The position numbers and the translations under genes were made by a program. From Bacillota bacterium (GTDB taxonomy: Bacteria; Bacillota; Sulfobacillia; JAJZYS01; JAJYTV01): 48,434 bases of DNA. The notes beneath the pieces were generated by a model. It saw only the letters and a program-made list of their open reading frames with translations, did no database searches and had not been told where the DNA came from. The DNA is taken from NCBI GenBank assembly GCA_021793315.1, contig JAJYSZ010000014.1:1-48434 (forward strand), in the 5' to 3' direction. Shown one piece after another: positions 23,915-32,839 of this stretch (its first letter is position 1; each line of letters opens with the position of its first letter).

Positions 23915-25846
23915 TTGGCGCGACAAACGGCTCCCTACGGCTCCTGGCATTCCCCGATCACGTCGGATCTGATCGTGCGGTCAGGCATCGGCCTCGGCGA
24001 AGCTCGGCTTGCCGAAGGAGCGGCGTTCTGGCTCGAGACGCGCCCTGATGAAGGTGGGCGCAGCGTGGTGGTGCGCCTTCGGGATGGAGCGGCGGAGGAT
24101 CTGCTGCCCGCAGGCTGGAACGCGCGCACGATGGTGCACGAGTATGGGGGGGGCTCCTACCTGGCCCTGCCGGATCTGCTCCTGTTCGCAAACTTCGAGG
24201 ACCAGCGGCTCTACAGGCGCGATGGCCTTGCGGCACCGCGGCCGGTTACGGCCGAGGGGACGGTGCGCTACGCGGACTTTGAGCCCGACCTCGACCGTGG
24301 CCGGGTCCTCTGCGTGCGGGAAGATCACCGACCGGTGGGGAGCCAGGCCGTCAACAGCATCGTCGCGATCGATGTGCAGGGGGACACCTACGGCACCGTG
24401 CTTACGGAGGGCCGCGACTTCTACGCGGCGCCCCGCCTCAGTCCCGACGGGCGCACGCTCGCCTGGCTTGCCTGGGATCATCCCAACATGCCCTGGGACG
24501 GCACCGAGCTCTACGTGGCCGAGGTGCTCGGCGACGGGACGCTCGCTCCCGCGCAGCGCGTGGCCGGCGGGCAGGAGGAGTCCATCCTCCAGCCGACCTG
24601 GTCGCCGGACGGGCACCTCTATTTCGCCTCCGACCGCACCGGCTTCTGGAACCTCTACGCCTGGCGGGACGGCGAGGCAGTGCCGCTTCACCCCATGGCG
24701 GCGGAGTTCGGCAGGCCCCAATGGCGCTTCGGCATGAGCAGCTTCGGGTTCAGGTCAGCGCGCCACCTCCTCTGCGTTTATGACCTTGAAGGCGTCTCGC
24801 ACCTTGCCGAGATCGACGAGGAGAAGGGAACGCTGACCGAGATCCCGCTGCCGTACACTGCGATCGCGGGCCTTTCGGTGGCAGGGGATCGCGCGCTTTT
24901 CGTGGGCGGCTCGCCCGCCGATCCAGGCGCCGTAGTGGAGCTCGACATCCCGTCAGGCAGGCTTGCGGTGCTCCGCAGCGCCAGCGATGTCTCCGTCGAC
25001 GAGAGCTACATCTCCGCGCCCGAGGCGATCGCCTTCCCGACCGCCGGGCAGGAGACGGCCTACGCCTTTTACTATCCGCCCCGCAACTGTGACTACGAGG
25101 CTGCCGCCGGCGAAAGACCGCCGCTCATTGTCATGAGTCACGGGGGCCCTACGAGCAGCACCTCGGCGGTCCTCGACCTGCATGTGCAGTACTGGACGAG
25201 CCGCGGCTTCGCCGTCGTCGACGTCAACTACCGCGGATCGTCGGGCTACGGCCGCGCCTACCGCGACCGCCTCAAGGGGAACTGGGGCCTCGTCGACGTG
25301 GAAGACTGCGAGGCGGCTGCGCTCCACCTGATCCATCAGGGTAAGGCGGATCCGCAGCGGGTGGCCATCCGCGGCGGCAGCGCCGGGGGCTATACGACGC
25401 TGGCCGCGCTGAGCACCCGCGATACGTTCAAGGCGGGGGCGAGCCTCTTCGGCATCGGCGATCTCGAAGTCTTCACGGGCGACACGCACAAGTTCGAGTC
25501 CCGCTACATGGACTCGCTGGTCGGTCCCTACCCCCAGCAGAAGGAGGTATACCGCGAGCGGTCGCCGATCCGTCATCTCGACGGCTTCAGGTCGCCCTGC
25601 ATCTTCTTCCAGGGGCTGGACGACAAGATCGTGCCCCCGAACCAGGCTGAGCTGATGGTTCGGGCCCTGCGCGACAAGGGCGTGCCCGTGGCCTACATCG
25701 CGTACCCCGGCGAGGGGCACGGCTTCCGCAAGGCGGAGAACATCCGCCGTACGCTCGAGGCGGAACTCTACTTCTATAGCCGCATCTTCCGCTTCGAGCT
25801 GCCCGATCCCGTCGCCGGCGTGGAGATCGCGAACCTGGGTGGCTGA
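23915..25846 (+). CDS. S9-family serine peptidase (acylaminoacyl/dipeptidyl peptidase type)
   Basis: The protein has 643 aa. The first 350 or so residues are a beta-propeller (LSPDGRTLAWLAWDHPNMPWDGTEL is typical of S9 propellers in part); the rest is an alpha/beta hydrolase with S489 in GGSAGG, D569/D570 in GLDDKIVPP and H602 in GEGHGF, a complete triad. TTG start at 23915 with GGGAGGG upstream; an ATG at 23768 would add 49 poorly conserved residues and sits in the tRNA terminator. No signal peptide, so cytoplasmic. Confidence 0.92.
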   Translation: MARQTAPYGSWHSPITSDLIVRSGIGLGEARLAEGAAFWLETRPDEGGRSVVVRLRDGAAEDLLPAGWNARTMVHEYGGGSYLALPDLLLFANFEDQRLYRRDGLAAPRPVTAEGTVRYADFEPDLDRGRVLCVREDHRPVGSQAVNSIVAIDVQGDTYGTVLTEGRDFYAAPRLSPDGRTLAWLAWDHPNMPWDGTELYVAEVLGDGTLAPAQRVAGGQEESILQPTWSPDGHLYFASDRTGFWNLYAWRDGEAVPLHPMAAEFGRPQWRFGMSSFGFRSARHLLCVYDLEGVSHLAEIDEEKGTLTEIPLPYTAIAGLSVAGDRALFVGGSPADPGAVVELDIPSGRLAVLRSASDVSVDESYISAPEAIAFPTAGQETAYAFYYPPRNCDYEAAAGERPPLIVMSHGGPTSSTSAVLDLHVQYWTSRGFAVVDVNYRGSSGYGRAYRDRLKGNWGLVDVEDCEAAALHLIHQGKADPQRVAIRGGSAGGYTTLAALSTRDTFKAGASLFGIGDLEVFTGDTHKFESRYMDSLVGPYPQQKEVYRERSPIRHLDGFRSPCIFFQGLDDKIVPPNQAELMVRALRDKGVPVAYIAYPGEGHGFRKAENIRRTLEAELYFYSRIFRFELPDPVAGVEIANLGG

Positions 25847-26669
25847 GCCGTCACCGCTCCGACACGAGGCGTTCGGGGACCTCCCAAAGGACGTTGGGCC
25901 CTGGCTTCGCCGTCTCGTGGAGGACATCGCGGCCTGCTTCGCCGTGGCCCCTGACGGGATCTACCTGCATGGATCGCTCAGCATGGGGAGCTTCCGCCTG
26001 GGTTCATCCGACGTGGACCTGCTGGTGGCCGTCCAGAACCGACCTGAGGCAGATGACATCGGCCGTCTGCGCTCCCTGCTGCTCGGGAGGTCTGGGCAAC
26101 CCTACGACGTGGAGCTGTCGATCCTCAGCCAGGCGGAACGCTTCCCCTGGCGTCATCCGGCACCCTTCTCCTGGCACTACAGCGAAGCATGGCGCGACGC
26201 CATGCGCAGTGAGCAGAATGGCGGGCCTGCTGCGGGAATGCCCCCTGCCGACCCCGATCTCGCAGCGCATCTCACCATGCTGCGGGCCAGAGGCCGCGCC
26301 CTCTACGGCCTGCCGGTCGCGCTCGCATTCCCGGAGGTGCCGCGGCGAGACTTTCTCGATGCCGTCTTGGCGCCCGACGAGGAAAGCTGCCTGGAAAGCC
26401 TGCGGGCCGACCCGGTCGACGGGATTCTGAACCTCCTGAGACTTGGCCTCTACGCCCGGGAAGGCAGGCTCGGGTCGAAGCTCGAGGGCGCGGGCTGGGC
26501 ACTGGGCCTTGAGGCGTGGGGCGACTCGGACGCCGTGCGGCGGGCGCTCGCGAGCTACCAGGCAGGGCGAGCGGGCGTCTGGGCCGATGCCGAGCTCCGA
26601 CGCTTGGCCCGCACGTGGACGACGGCCATTGGCCATTGGCTGGGCGAAGGGACGCACGAGGACGCTTGA
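25839..26669 (+). CDS. AadA/ANT-like nucleotidyltransferase (DUF4111-type)
   Basis: The protein has 276 aa. Residues 45-60 (GSLSMGSFRLGSSDVD) are the nucleotidyltransferase GS...DxD motif. The C-terminal helical part resembles the AadA/ANT(9) family, which adenylylates aminoglycosides. Conservation with true resistance enzymes is limited, and resistance activity is not shown by sequence. The GTG start overlaps the end of the peptidase gene by eight bases. Confidence 0.75.
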   Translation: MAEPSPLRHEAFGDLPKDVGPWLRRLVEDIAACFAVAPDGIYLHGSLSMGSFRLGSSDVDLLVAVQNRPEADDIGRLRSLLLGRSGQPYDVELSILSQAERFPWRHPAPFSWHYSEAWRDAMRSEQNGGPAAGMPPADPDLAAHLTMLRARGRALYGLPVALAFPEVPRRDFLDAVLAPDEESCLESLRADPVDGILNLLRLGLYAREGRLGSKLEGAGWALGLEAWGDSDAVRRALASYQAGRAGVWADAELRRLARTWTTAIGHWLGEGTHEDA

Positions 26670-26704
26670 TGCTTCGCCGGCGGGAATCGGATGGGAGGGT
26701 ACGC

Positions 26705-27706
26705 ATGCAGCTTCCGCCTGATCTCAAGGCAGGGCTCGACGATGTGCTCGGAGCGCTGTCAGCAGGGCGCCTCAAGGCGAGCGCGCTGGACCTCTCACGC
26801 CGCTATCGCGCGGGGCCCGGGCAGGGCCGCCTTCCCTTGCTGCAGTCGACACAGGACGTCTCTGCGTATCTGGCCGTCAGGTTGCCAGCCACGTATGCGG
26901 CGGTGCACCAGGCCCTGCGGCAGGCGTTCGCGGCTCTGCCGGATTGCCTGCCGGCAAGTCAGCTCGATGTCGGCGCGGGGCCCGGCACGGCGGCATGGGC
27001 CGCGGCCGCGACCTGGTCCAGCATCGAAGCATGCACCTTTGTGGAGCGCGACGCCGAGATGATCCGGCTTGGCCAACGCCTGGCCGAGCACGCCGCAGCG
27101 GACCCGCTGCGGACGGCGAACTGGCTCGCAGCGGATCTCGCACACATGCGGGAACTGCCGTCCCATGACCTCGTGACCGCCGCTTATGTGGTGGGCGAGC
27201 TGAGCGAGGTGGCCCAGGACAGGCTGGTCGGCCAGCTGTGGCAGGCGACCGAGGATCTGCTCGTCCTGGTGGAGCCGGGCACACCCGCCGGGTTTGCCCG
27301 CATTCGCAGGGCGCGCAGCCAGCTGCTTGCCTCAGGCGCGCATCTGGCGGCGCCGTGTCCGCACGAACTGGCCTGCCCCATGGCGGGCGGGGACTGGTGC
27401 CACTTCGCCCAGCGCGTCGAGCGCTCCGCCCTGCACCGGCGCACCAAGGGGGCAGAGCTTGGCCACGAGGACGAGAAGTTCTCCTTCATTGCCGCGTCGA
27501 GGCAGGCGGCGCTGCCCATCACAGGCCGGATCATCCGCCACCCGCAGGCCCGTTCCGGTCACGTCCGGCTCGAGATCTGCGGGCCGGAGGGCCTGCGCAA
27601 CGAAGTTGTCGCGCGCAGCGAGGGCGCGCGCTACCGCGCGGCCAAGGGCCTCACCTGGGGAGCGCAGCTGCCTTGGCTCTCCCCCGGACCGGACGACCCT
27701 AGCTGA
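26705..27706 (+). CDS. Rsm22-family ribosomal small-subunit methyltransferase-like protein
   Basis: The protein has 333 aa. It has a SAM-binding fold (LDVGAGPGTAAWAA) and the family Cys motif CPHELACPM...WCHF near residue 220, plus another Cys in LEICGPEGL. Mitochondrial Rsm22/METTL17 binds an iron-sulfur cluster through four comparable Cys residues. ATG start at 26705 with GGGAGG; ATG 26669 is an alternative with no such site. It follows the nucleotidyltransferase gene directly and overlaps the convergent GNAT gene by eight bases. Confidence 0.88.
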   Translation: MQLPPDLKAGLDDVLGALSAGRLKASALDLSRRYRAGPGQGRLPLLQSTQDVSAYLAVRLPATYAAVHQALRQAFAALPDCLPASQLDVGAGPGTAAWAAAATWSSIEACTFVERDAEMIRLGQRLAEHAAADPLRTANWLAADLAHMRELPSHDLVTAAYVVGELSEVAQDRLVGQLWQATEDLLVLVEPGTPAGFARIRRARSQLLASGAHLAAPCPHELACPMAGGDWCHFAQRVERSALHRRTKGAELGHEDEKFSFIAASRQAALPITGRIIRHPQARSGHVRLEICGPEGLRNEVVARSEGARYRAAKGLTWGAQLPWLSPGPDDPS

Positions 27707-28109
27707 GCCAGAGCTCCATGCCGGGCGCGTCGTCGGGGCGTGCCGAGAAGCCAAGTTTCTCGTAAAAGCCACGCTTGCCTTTGGCGCACGTCAGCTGCAG
27801 CCAGCCGATGCCGCGGCTGCGCGCGTGGCCGACCAGACGCTCCATCACCCGACGGCCCAGACCCTGGCCCTGATAGGCCGGCAGCACGATCATGTCGCAG
27901 ATGAAGCACTGGTAGACCCCGTCCGAGATGAGGCGGCCGAAGGCCACAAGCTCGTCGCCCGCGTAGACGCTCGCGGTGTAGTAGCTGCTGGCGACGGCCG
28001 CCGCGAGCTGATCCGGGGTGAACTTGCGCCGCTCGTTCCAGCCCGTGGAGGTGTACAGACGGAAGAACGCCTGGGTCTCGGGAAGGTCCTCGCTCCATGT
28101 GTACTCCAT
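27699..28109 (-). CDS. GNAT-family N-acetyltransferase
   Basis: The protein has 136 aa. The acetyl-CoA motif VLPAYQGQGLGRRVMERLVGHA is present, and GFYEKLGF near the C-terminus is typical. Substrate unknown. Stop codon overlaps the end of the Rsm22-type gene. Confidence 0.88.
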   Translation of the reverse strand: MEYTWSEDLPETQAFFRLYTSTGWNERRKFTPDQLAAAVASSYYTASVYAGDELVAFGRLISDGVYQCFICDMIVLPAYQGQGLGRRVMERLVGHARSRGIGWLQLTCAKGKRGFYEKLGFSARPDDAPGMELWLS

Positions 28110-28144
28110 GGCGAAGCCTTCTCGACAGTCCCGGGCGTTCCTTC

Positions 28145-28975
28145 TCAGCCGGCGGTCAGCGCGACGATGCGGCGCCGCTCGAAGCGCAGGCGCCCGTCGC
28201 GCTCAAGGAATCCGTTCATCGCCACGGCGGCCGGCGACGCCTGTGCGAGCAGGCGCCAGATCTGCTGGCGGCGCTCCTCGCCGACGCCCGCCACGTCCAG
28301 ATAGTCCGCCACATCCCGTTCCTCCATGTCGAGCTCGAGGTGGCGCACGTGCAGGCCGGCGTCCTCGAACGCCTGCTGCCACTCCGAGAGCTTGAGCGCG
28401 TGGACGTGGCTCGGGTCGCGCAGCTTCTCGAACGTCTCCATCAGATCGGCCGCGCTCTGGGACTCCGGTGTCGTCTGGTCGACCAGGCCGAAGATGCCCC
28501 CCGGTACCAGCACCCGTGTCACCTGACGCAGGAACCGTGGGATGTCGGAGAAGTGGTGCGGCGCCCGGCGACAGGTCACGAGGTCAAAGGATTGCGTCGG
28601 GAAGGGGAGGTCCATGGCGTCCCCGCGGACGAAGCGCACGTGCTGGATGCCCCGCAGGCGACAAAGACGCTCCGCTTCGTCAAGCATCTCCTGCGTCAGG
28701 TCAAGTCCGACCACTTCCTTGACGTGGGACGCCATGGCGAAGGCCGTGTGGCCGGTTCCCGTGGCGATGTCGAGCAGCCGCAGGTGCGGGTCGTGCGGCA
28801 TGAGCTCGGTGAGACGCAAAAGATCCTGCCCTTCGGCGTGACTGCGGCTGACGGCGTAGTTGTGGGCTTGGCGGCCGAACTGGCGCTGCACCAGGCGGGC
28901 GAGATCCTGCTCAGACGTGGGTGTGACCCCCTTGCACGCGACCGCTCCGCGTGGAGCAGCCCCTGGTTCCAGCAT
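28145..28975 (-). CDS. Class I SAM-dependent methyltransferase (UbiE-like)
   Basis: The protein has 276 aa. SAM motif LLDIATGTGHTAFAMA, then DAMDLPFPTQSFDLVTCRRAPHHF, as in UbiE/COQ5-type Methyltransf_11 proteins. The C-terminal part is not conserved enough to name a substrate. ATG start at 28975; no other start codon lies in the next 20 codons except CTG. Confidence 0.82.
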   Translation of the reverse strand: MLEPGAAPRGAVACKGVTPTSEQDLARLVQRQFGRQAHNYAVSRSHAEGQDLLRLTELMPHDPHLRLLDIATGTGHTAFAMASHVKEVVGLDLTQEMLDEAERLCRLRGIQHVRFVRGDAMDLPFPTQSFDLVTCRRAPHHFSDIPRFLRQVTRVLVPGGIFGLVDQTTPESQSAADLMETFEKLRDPSHVHALKLSEWQQAFEDAGLHVRHLELDMEERDVADYLDVAGVGEERRQQIWRLLAQASPAAVAMNGFLERDGRLRFERRRIVALTAG

Positions 28976-29093
28976 AGCCCTTTTGGCCCCGGCCGGGGCG
29001 TGGGAATGTCGTCAGCTGCTGCGCCGACAGCATGTCCGGCTCGGCGCAGGATACCGGCGATCGGCCGCGAACAGCCTGGGCATGAGGGATTTC

Positions 29094-30038
29094 ATGCCGA
29101 CAGGGGCTCTGGAGCACAGGACCCCCGTGCGCCTGCCAGACGGCCGACACCTTTGCTACGACTGCCATGGTCCAGCAGACGGTGAACCCGTCTTTCTGTT
29201 TCACGGCGAGCCAGGCTCGAGACTGTTCTTGCCTGGGGCAGAGGCCGCCGACCGTCAAGGCGTGCGGCTGATCACTGTCGACCGTCCCGGCTATGGCCGC
29301 TCGGACCTGCAGCCCGGCAGGACCTTGCTTGACTGGCCGGACGATGTCGCCTTTCTGGCCGATCATCTGGACATCGAACGCTTCTCTGTCCTCGGCATCT
29401 CAGGCGGCGGTCCACACGCCCTGGCCTGCGCCTACCGCATCGCCGATCGCCTGCACCGCGTTGCCGTGGCCAGCAGTCCCTGTCCATTCGACTACCGGCG
29501 TGCGACGGACAACCTCGCACCGGGCAGGCTCGAGGAGTTTGCCCTCGCGCGCGAGGCGCCGGCCATGCTGCGCCCAACCGTCGAGCTTGCCGTTGCGCGG
29601 ATCCTCGAGCAGCCCGACGCCTACTTCGCCGAACTGGGCGAGAGGTTCGACGCGAGTGATGGACGCCTGCTGTCGTCGTCGGAGGTACGGTCCATGTACC
29701 GCCGGGACCTGGCGGAGGCGGTTCATGCCGGCGGCGAGGGCTGGCTGCTCGAAGCGCACCTTCTTGCGTCGCCCTGGCCCTTCGATCCCGGGGACATCCG
29801 CCTGCCCGTGCGCATCTGGCACGGCGAGCGCGACCGCATTGCGCCGCCGCGCATGGCGCGCCTGCTCTGGCGCGCCATGCCAGGAAGCGAACTGCGCCTG
29901 GCCGCAGGAGAGGGGCATCTGTTCTTCTTCCGGCACTTCGACGAGATCCTGCGTTCCCTCGTGACGGCCACCGGCGATCGGGTGCCGCGCTCAGGAGATT
30001 GGCGGGTACTGCGCCACGAGGCCCTGCCCACAGCATAG
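29094..30038 (+). CDS. Alpha/beta hydrolase
   Basis: The protein has 314 aa. Nucleophile in GISGGGPH, acid residue in HGERDRIAPP, His in GEGHLFF; an oxyanion-type GEPGSRLF motif precedes. This is the layout of the proline iminopeptidase/epoxide hydrolase class, with substrate unknown. The ATG at 29094 has GAGGGA just upstream; ATG 29082 is also possible. Confidence 0.85.
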   Translation: MPTGALEHRTPVRLPDGRHLCYDCHGPADGEPVFLFHGEPGSRLFLPGAEAADRQGVRLITVDRPGYGRSDLQPGRTLLDWPDDVAFLADHLDIERFSVLGISGGGPHALACAYRIADRLHRVAVASSPCPFDYRRATDNLAPGRLEEFALAREAPAMLRPTVELAVARILEQPDAYFAELGERFDASDGRLLSSSEVRSMYRRDLAEAVHAGGEGWLLEAHLLASPWPFDPGDIRLPVRIWHGERDRIAPPRMARLLWRAMPGSELRLAAGEGHLFFFRHFDEILRSLVTATGDRVPRSGDWRVLRHEALPTA

Positions 30039-30360
30039 CGACTCACGTTCACCATGCGCGATCCGGGCTCTGCCCGGAAGGCTGGAGGTGGGGGCCGCAA
30101 GACCATCGATCGGCCGAACGCACAGACCGTGCTGGACGTCACTCGCACACAACAAGGCCTGCAGACCCTCGCCCCCGGCGAGCGTGCCGTATCTTCCTCG
30201 CCCCAACCCTGAAGGTCGGCCGTCTGATGGAGCCCTTAAAGATCCCGGCCGATGCCTTCCTCACCTGCCCGAGCTACATCCGGCTGATTCTCGGCCGGGG
30301 TGCCGAAGGTCGATAGCGAGGGCCTGCAGGCGAAGTCTGCAGGCCCTCCACATATGCGCG
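30039..30360. other. Intergenic region with unassigned short frames
   Basis: No gene I can support firmly. Two short open frames (30054-30212 and 30227-30316) have weak ribosome binding sites. A perfect 12-bp hairpin lies at 30318-30348 next to the stop of the second one. Confidence 0.4.
30318..30348. terminator. Hairpin between hydrolase and P1 peptidase genes
   Basis: Perfect 12-bp stem GAGGGCCTGCAG / CTGCAGGCCCTC with a seven-base loop, placed between convergent genes. No T tract on either side, so terminator function is uncertain. Confidence 0.5.
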
Positions 30361-31299
30361 CTAAGGGGCGGTGACGGCGCGCCGGATCGCCAGCGTGACC
30401 GCGTGCGCCGAGATGGCGCCGACGCGAGACGAATCGGCGGGACGGTCGCCGATGGCCGCAGCGATCACGGTGTCGCCGTCATAGAGCGTGTGCGACGGCT
30501 CCACCGCACGGCTGAGCCCGTCCTGCGCCATGGCGGCGACTCGGCGCAGCTGTGCCTTGTCAAGACGGGCGTCCGTGACGACGCAGACGATCGTCGTCGC
30601 CTCGCCCGCCCTTGGCGTGGGGCCGCCCGACGCCAGCAGGGGCAGGCTGGCGAGTGGTCGGCTGCCCTCGGGCCGCGGTCCTGCGAGAATGTCGCCCTGC
30701 CCTGAAACGATCGAGCCGAGCGCGTTCACGACCGCCAACGCGCCGACGCGCAGTCCGTCGGCCGCGACGAGCGTCACGGCGGCCTGACCGCCCGGCATGG
30801 CGAGTTCTGGCCCCAGAAGCTTGCCGACGCTCGCGCCGCTGCCGGCGCCAAAGGCCCCGCGGGGTACCGCGGCGTCCAGCGCGAGGGCCCGCTCGGCGGC
30901 CCTGCGACCAGCGGCCGCGTCCGGCCAGCGCCCCGTCGAGGCAGCGCGGTCGAAGATGGCGGCCGCTGGCACGATCGGGACGCGGACGCCGCCGAAGGCA
31001 AGTCCGCGTCCTGCGGTCCCAAGGGCCTGCATTACGCCGTCGGCTGCCGCCAGGCCGAATGCGCTGCCGCCCGCCAGGCAGACGGCGTGCGGACCTGGAA
31101 CAAGGTTGTCCGGGCGCAGGCAATCGGTCTCGCGCGTGGCCGGCGCGCCCCCGCGCACGTCCGCGGACCCCGTGCTTCCGTCTGGCAGCACAATGACGGT
31201 GACGCCGGTGGCGCGGTCCCAGTCGTCGACGCAGCCCACACCTACACCCCGCAGATCGAGGCGATCCCACAGCATCAGGAAGTCCGGCGCGCCCTGCAC
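30361..31299 (-). CDS. P1-family (S58, DmpA-like) peptidase
   Basis: The protein has 312 aa. GGAPATRETD, LAGGSAFGLAAADGVM, ATTIVCVVTDARLDKAQ and HTLYDGDTVIAAA match the P1 (DmpA/BapA) family of self-processing aminopeptidases. GTG start lies one base after the stop of the VIT gene, so it is probably translated from the same transcript. Confidence 0.85.
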   Translation of the reverse strand: MQGAPDFLMLWDRLDLRGVGVGCVDDWDRATGVTVIVLPDGSTGSADVRGGAPATRETDCLRPDNLVPGPHAVCLAGGSAFGLAAADGVMQALGTAGRGLAFGGVRVPIVPAAAIFDRAASTGRWPDAAAGRRAAERALALDAAVPRGAFGAGSGASVGKLLGPELAMPGGQAAVTLVAADGLRVGALAVVNALGSIVSGQGDILAGPRPEGSRPLASLPLLASGGPTPRAGEATTIVCVVTDARLDKAQLRRVAAMAQDGLSRAVEPSHTLYDGDTVIAAAIGDRPADSSRVGAISAHAVTLAIRRAVTAP

Positions 31300-31300
31300 G

Positions 31301-32440
31301 TCAGATGCCGGCCAGCAGGAGGCCAAGACCGTAGGTGATCGCACCCTCGATCGCCCCGACGATCGTCATCTCCATGCCGCTCGCAAACCAGTTGCGCGCG
31401 GTCACCTTCGTCTTCAGGGCCCCGACAACGAAGTGCGCCACGAGGGAGATGATGGCGGCTACGAGGATCGCGGCAGTTCCCTGCAGGAAGAAGAAGGGGA
31501 TGACGGGCACGATGGCGCCGATGGCCGTCGCCAGGGAGGAGCTCGCGGCAGAGACCAGCGGGTTCGGCGCACTGTCCTCGGTAAGGCCGAGCTCCTCCTG
31601 CACGAGCGTCTTCAGCATGGCGTCCGGGTTCTTCGCCAGGCGATCGACGAGCTCGCGCGCCTCCTCCTCCGACAGTCCCTTCAGCTGATAGAACAGCGCG
31701 AGTTCCTCGCGCTCCTCCGCGGGCGACTCCTCCATCTCGCGCTTCTCGCGCGCGATTTCGGCCTGGTGCACCTCGCCTTCCGCCTTGGCGGCGAGGTAGG
31801 CTCCGCTGCCCATCGACAGCGCCGATGCCAGCATGCCGGCGAGACCGGAAACCGCGATCAGGTGGCTGGCGCCATGCGTGTAGCCGGCGACTCCGGCGAC
31901 GATGCCGAAGATGGCTCCAAGGCCGTCGTTGGCGCCATAGATGGCATCTCCGATCCAGCCGCTGGAACTGGTCACATGCCAGCGCTCGCGGCCGAGGATG
32001 CGGGTCAGGACGTCGCTCGGGTTGCGCTGGTGGACAAGCGCCGAGAGGCTCTCGGCGTGGCCCGCCTCTTCCTGCGCCATCATGGCGACCGATTTCCGGA
32101 CCTCGCCGTGGGGCAGCCAGCTCAGCAGGTCGCGGTACTTGCCGACGTCCTGCTGCTCGTCGGCCTCGAGGCGCTTGAGCCAGGCTTCCCGGGAGAGGCT
32201 GCGATGGCTGCGCTTCAGCTTGCTCTCCACCGCGCTCTTATCGGGGATGGCGATGCCCAGTTCCTGCATGTGCTGTTCCCACAGGGCCGCGTGGCGCTCC
32301 TCCGCCTCCGCCAGGCGGATCAGAATCGAGCGGCGGTGCTCGTCCGGCTCGCTCGCCGCGAGTTCCCGGTAGGTATAGGCTCCTTCCACTTCGTCGTGCC
32401 AGTTGCGCAACATCGCTTCAGTGACGCGCTCATCGGCCAA
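31301..32440 (-). CDS. Ferritin-like/VIT fusion iron transporter (Er-VIT1-like, MbfA-type)
   Basis: The protein has 379 aa. Residues 1-140 are a ferritin-like four-helix domain with paired Glu/His motifs (EVEGAYTYRELA, EERHAALWEQHM, QEEAGHAESL). The rest is a VIT1/CCC1 iron or manganese transporter domain (GANDGLGAIFGIVAGVAG, then four or five membrane helices, ending VGAIEGAITYGLG). Family members such as MbfA export iron. The TTG at 32440 has GAGGAGGTG eight bases upstream. Confidence 0.9.
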   Translation of the reverse strand: MADERVTEAMLRNWHDEVEGAYTYRELAASEPDEHRRSILIRLAEAEERHAALWEQHMQELGIAIPDKSAVESKLKRSHRSLSREAWLKRLEADEQQDVGKYRDLLSWLPHGEVRKSVAMMAQEEAGHAESLSALVHQRNPSDVLTRILGRERWHVTSSSGWIGDAIYGANDGLGAIFGIVAGVAGYTHGASHLIAVSGLAGMLASALSMGSGAYLAAKAEGEVHQAEIAREKREMEESPAEEREELALFYQLKGLSEEEARELVDRLAKNPDAMLKTLVQEELGLTEDSAPNPLVSAASSSLATAIGAIVPVIPFFFLQGTAAILVAAIISLVAHFVVGALKTKVTARNWFASGMEMTIVGAIEGAITYGLGLLLAGI

Positions 32441-32839
32441 CGACCGCACCTCCTCGTACATGGCCGCAGCCGCAAACGGCCTCTGGCCCGATCGCCCAAT
32501 TCCGCGAAAGGCTCTGAGGCTCCTGCCGGAAGCCGGACGCACCGCTTATGCTGCGCTAAAGGCAGCACCGGCGTGCACGCGGTGCAGCAGGAACCACGTA
32601 GTCTCCGGGAGGGAAGGTGGGGTCGAAAGAGACCAGGGCCTATTGGCGAGGCTTATTGTGCGGACGCGGTGAGGTATGCAGAGGCACCGGTGGAGACACT
32701 ATTGTCACGGCGTCAGTTTTGTCGACCACTGCCAAACGAAGCATTCGCCGGATTGGCAGAGGCGGCAAGAGTGCGTTGTATGCACACGCCGGAGCGCTCA
32801 TATACTGTGGGCGACCTTCGGTTGGGGAGCGTGGTGACG
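32441..32839. other. Divergent intergenic region upstream of VIT and ytxC-like genes
   Basis: No gene seen in 399 bases. A weak promoter for the YtxC-like gene may be TTGTAT (32776-32781) and TATACT (32801-32806), spacer 19. Nothing recognised on the other strand. Confidence 0.35.
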
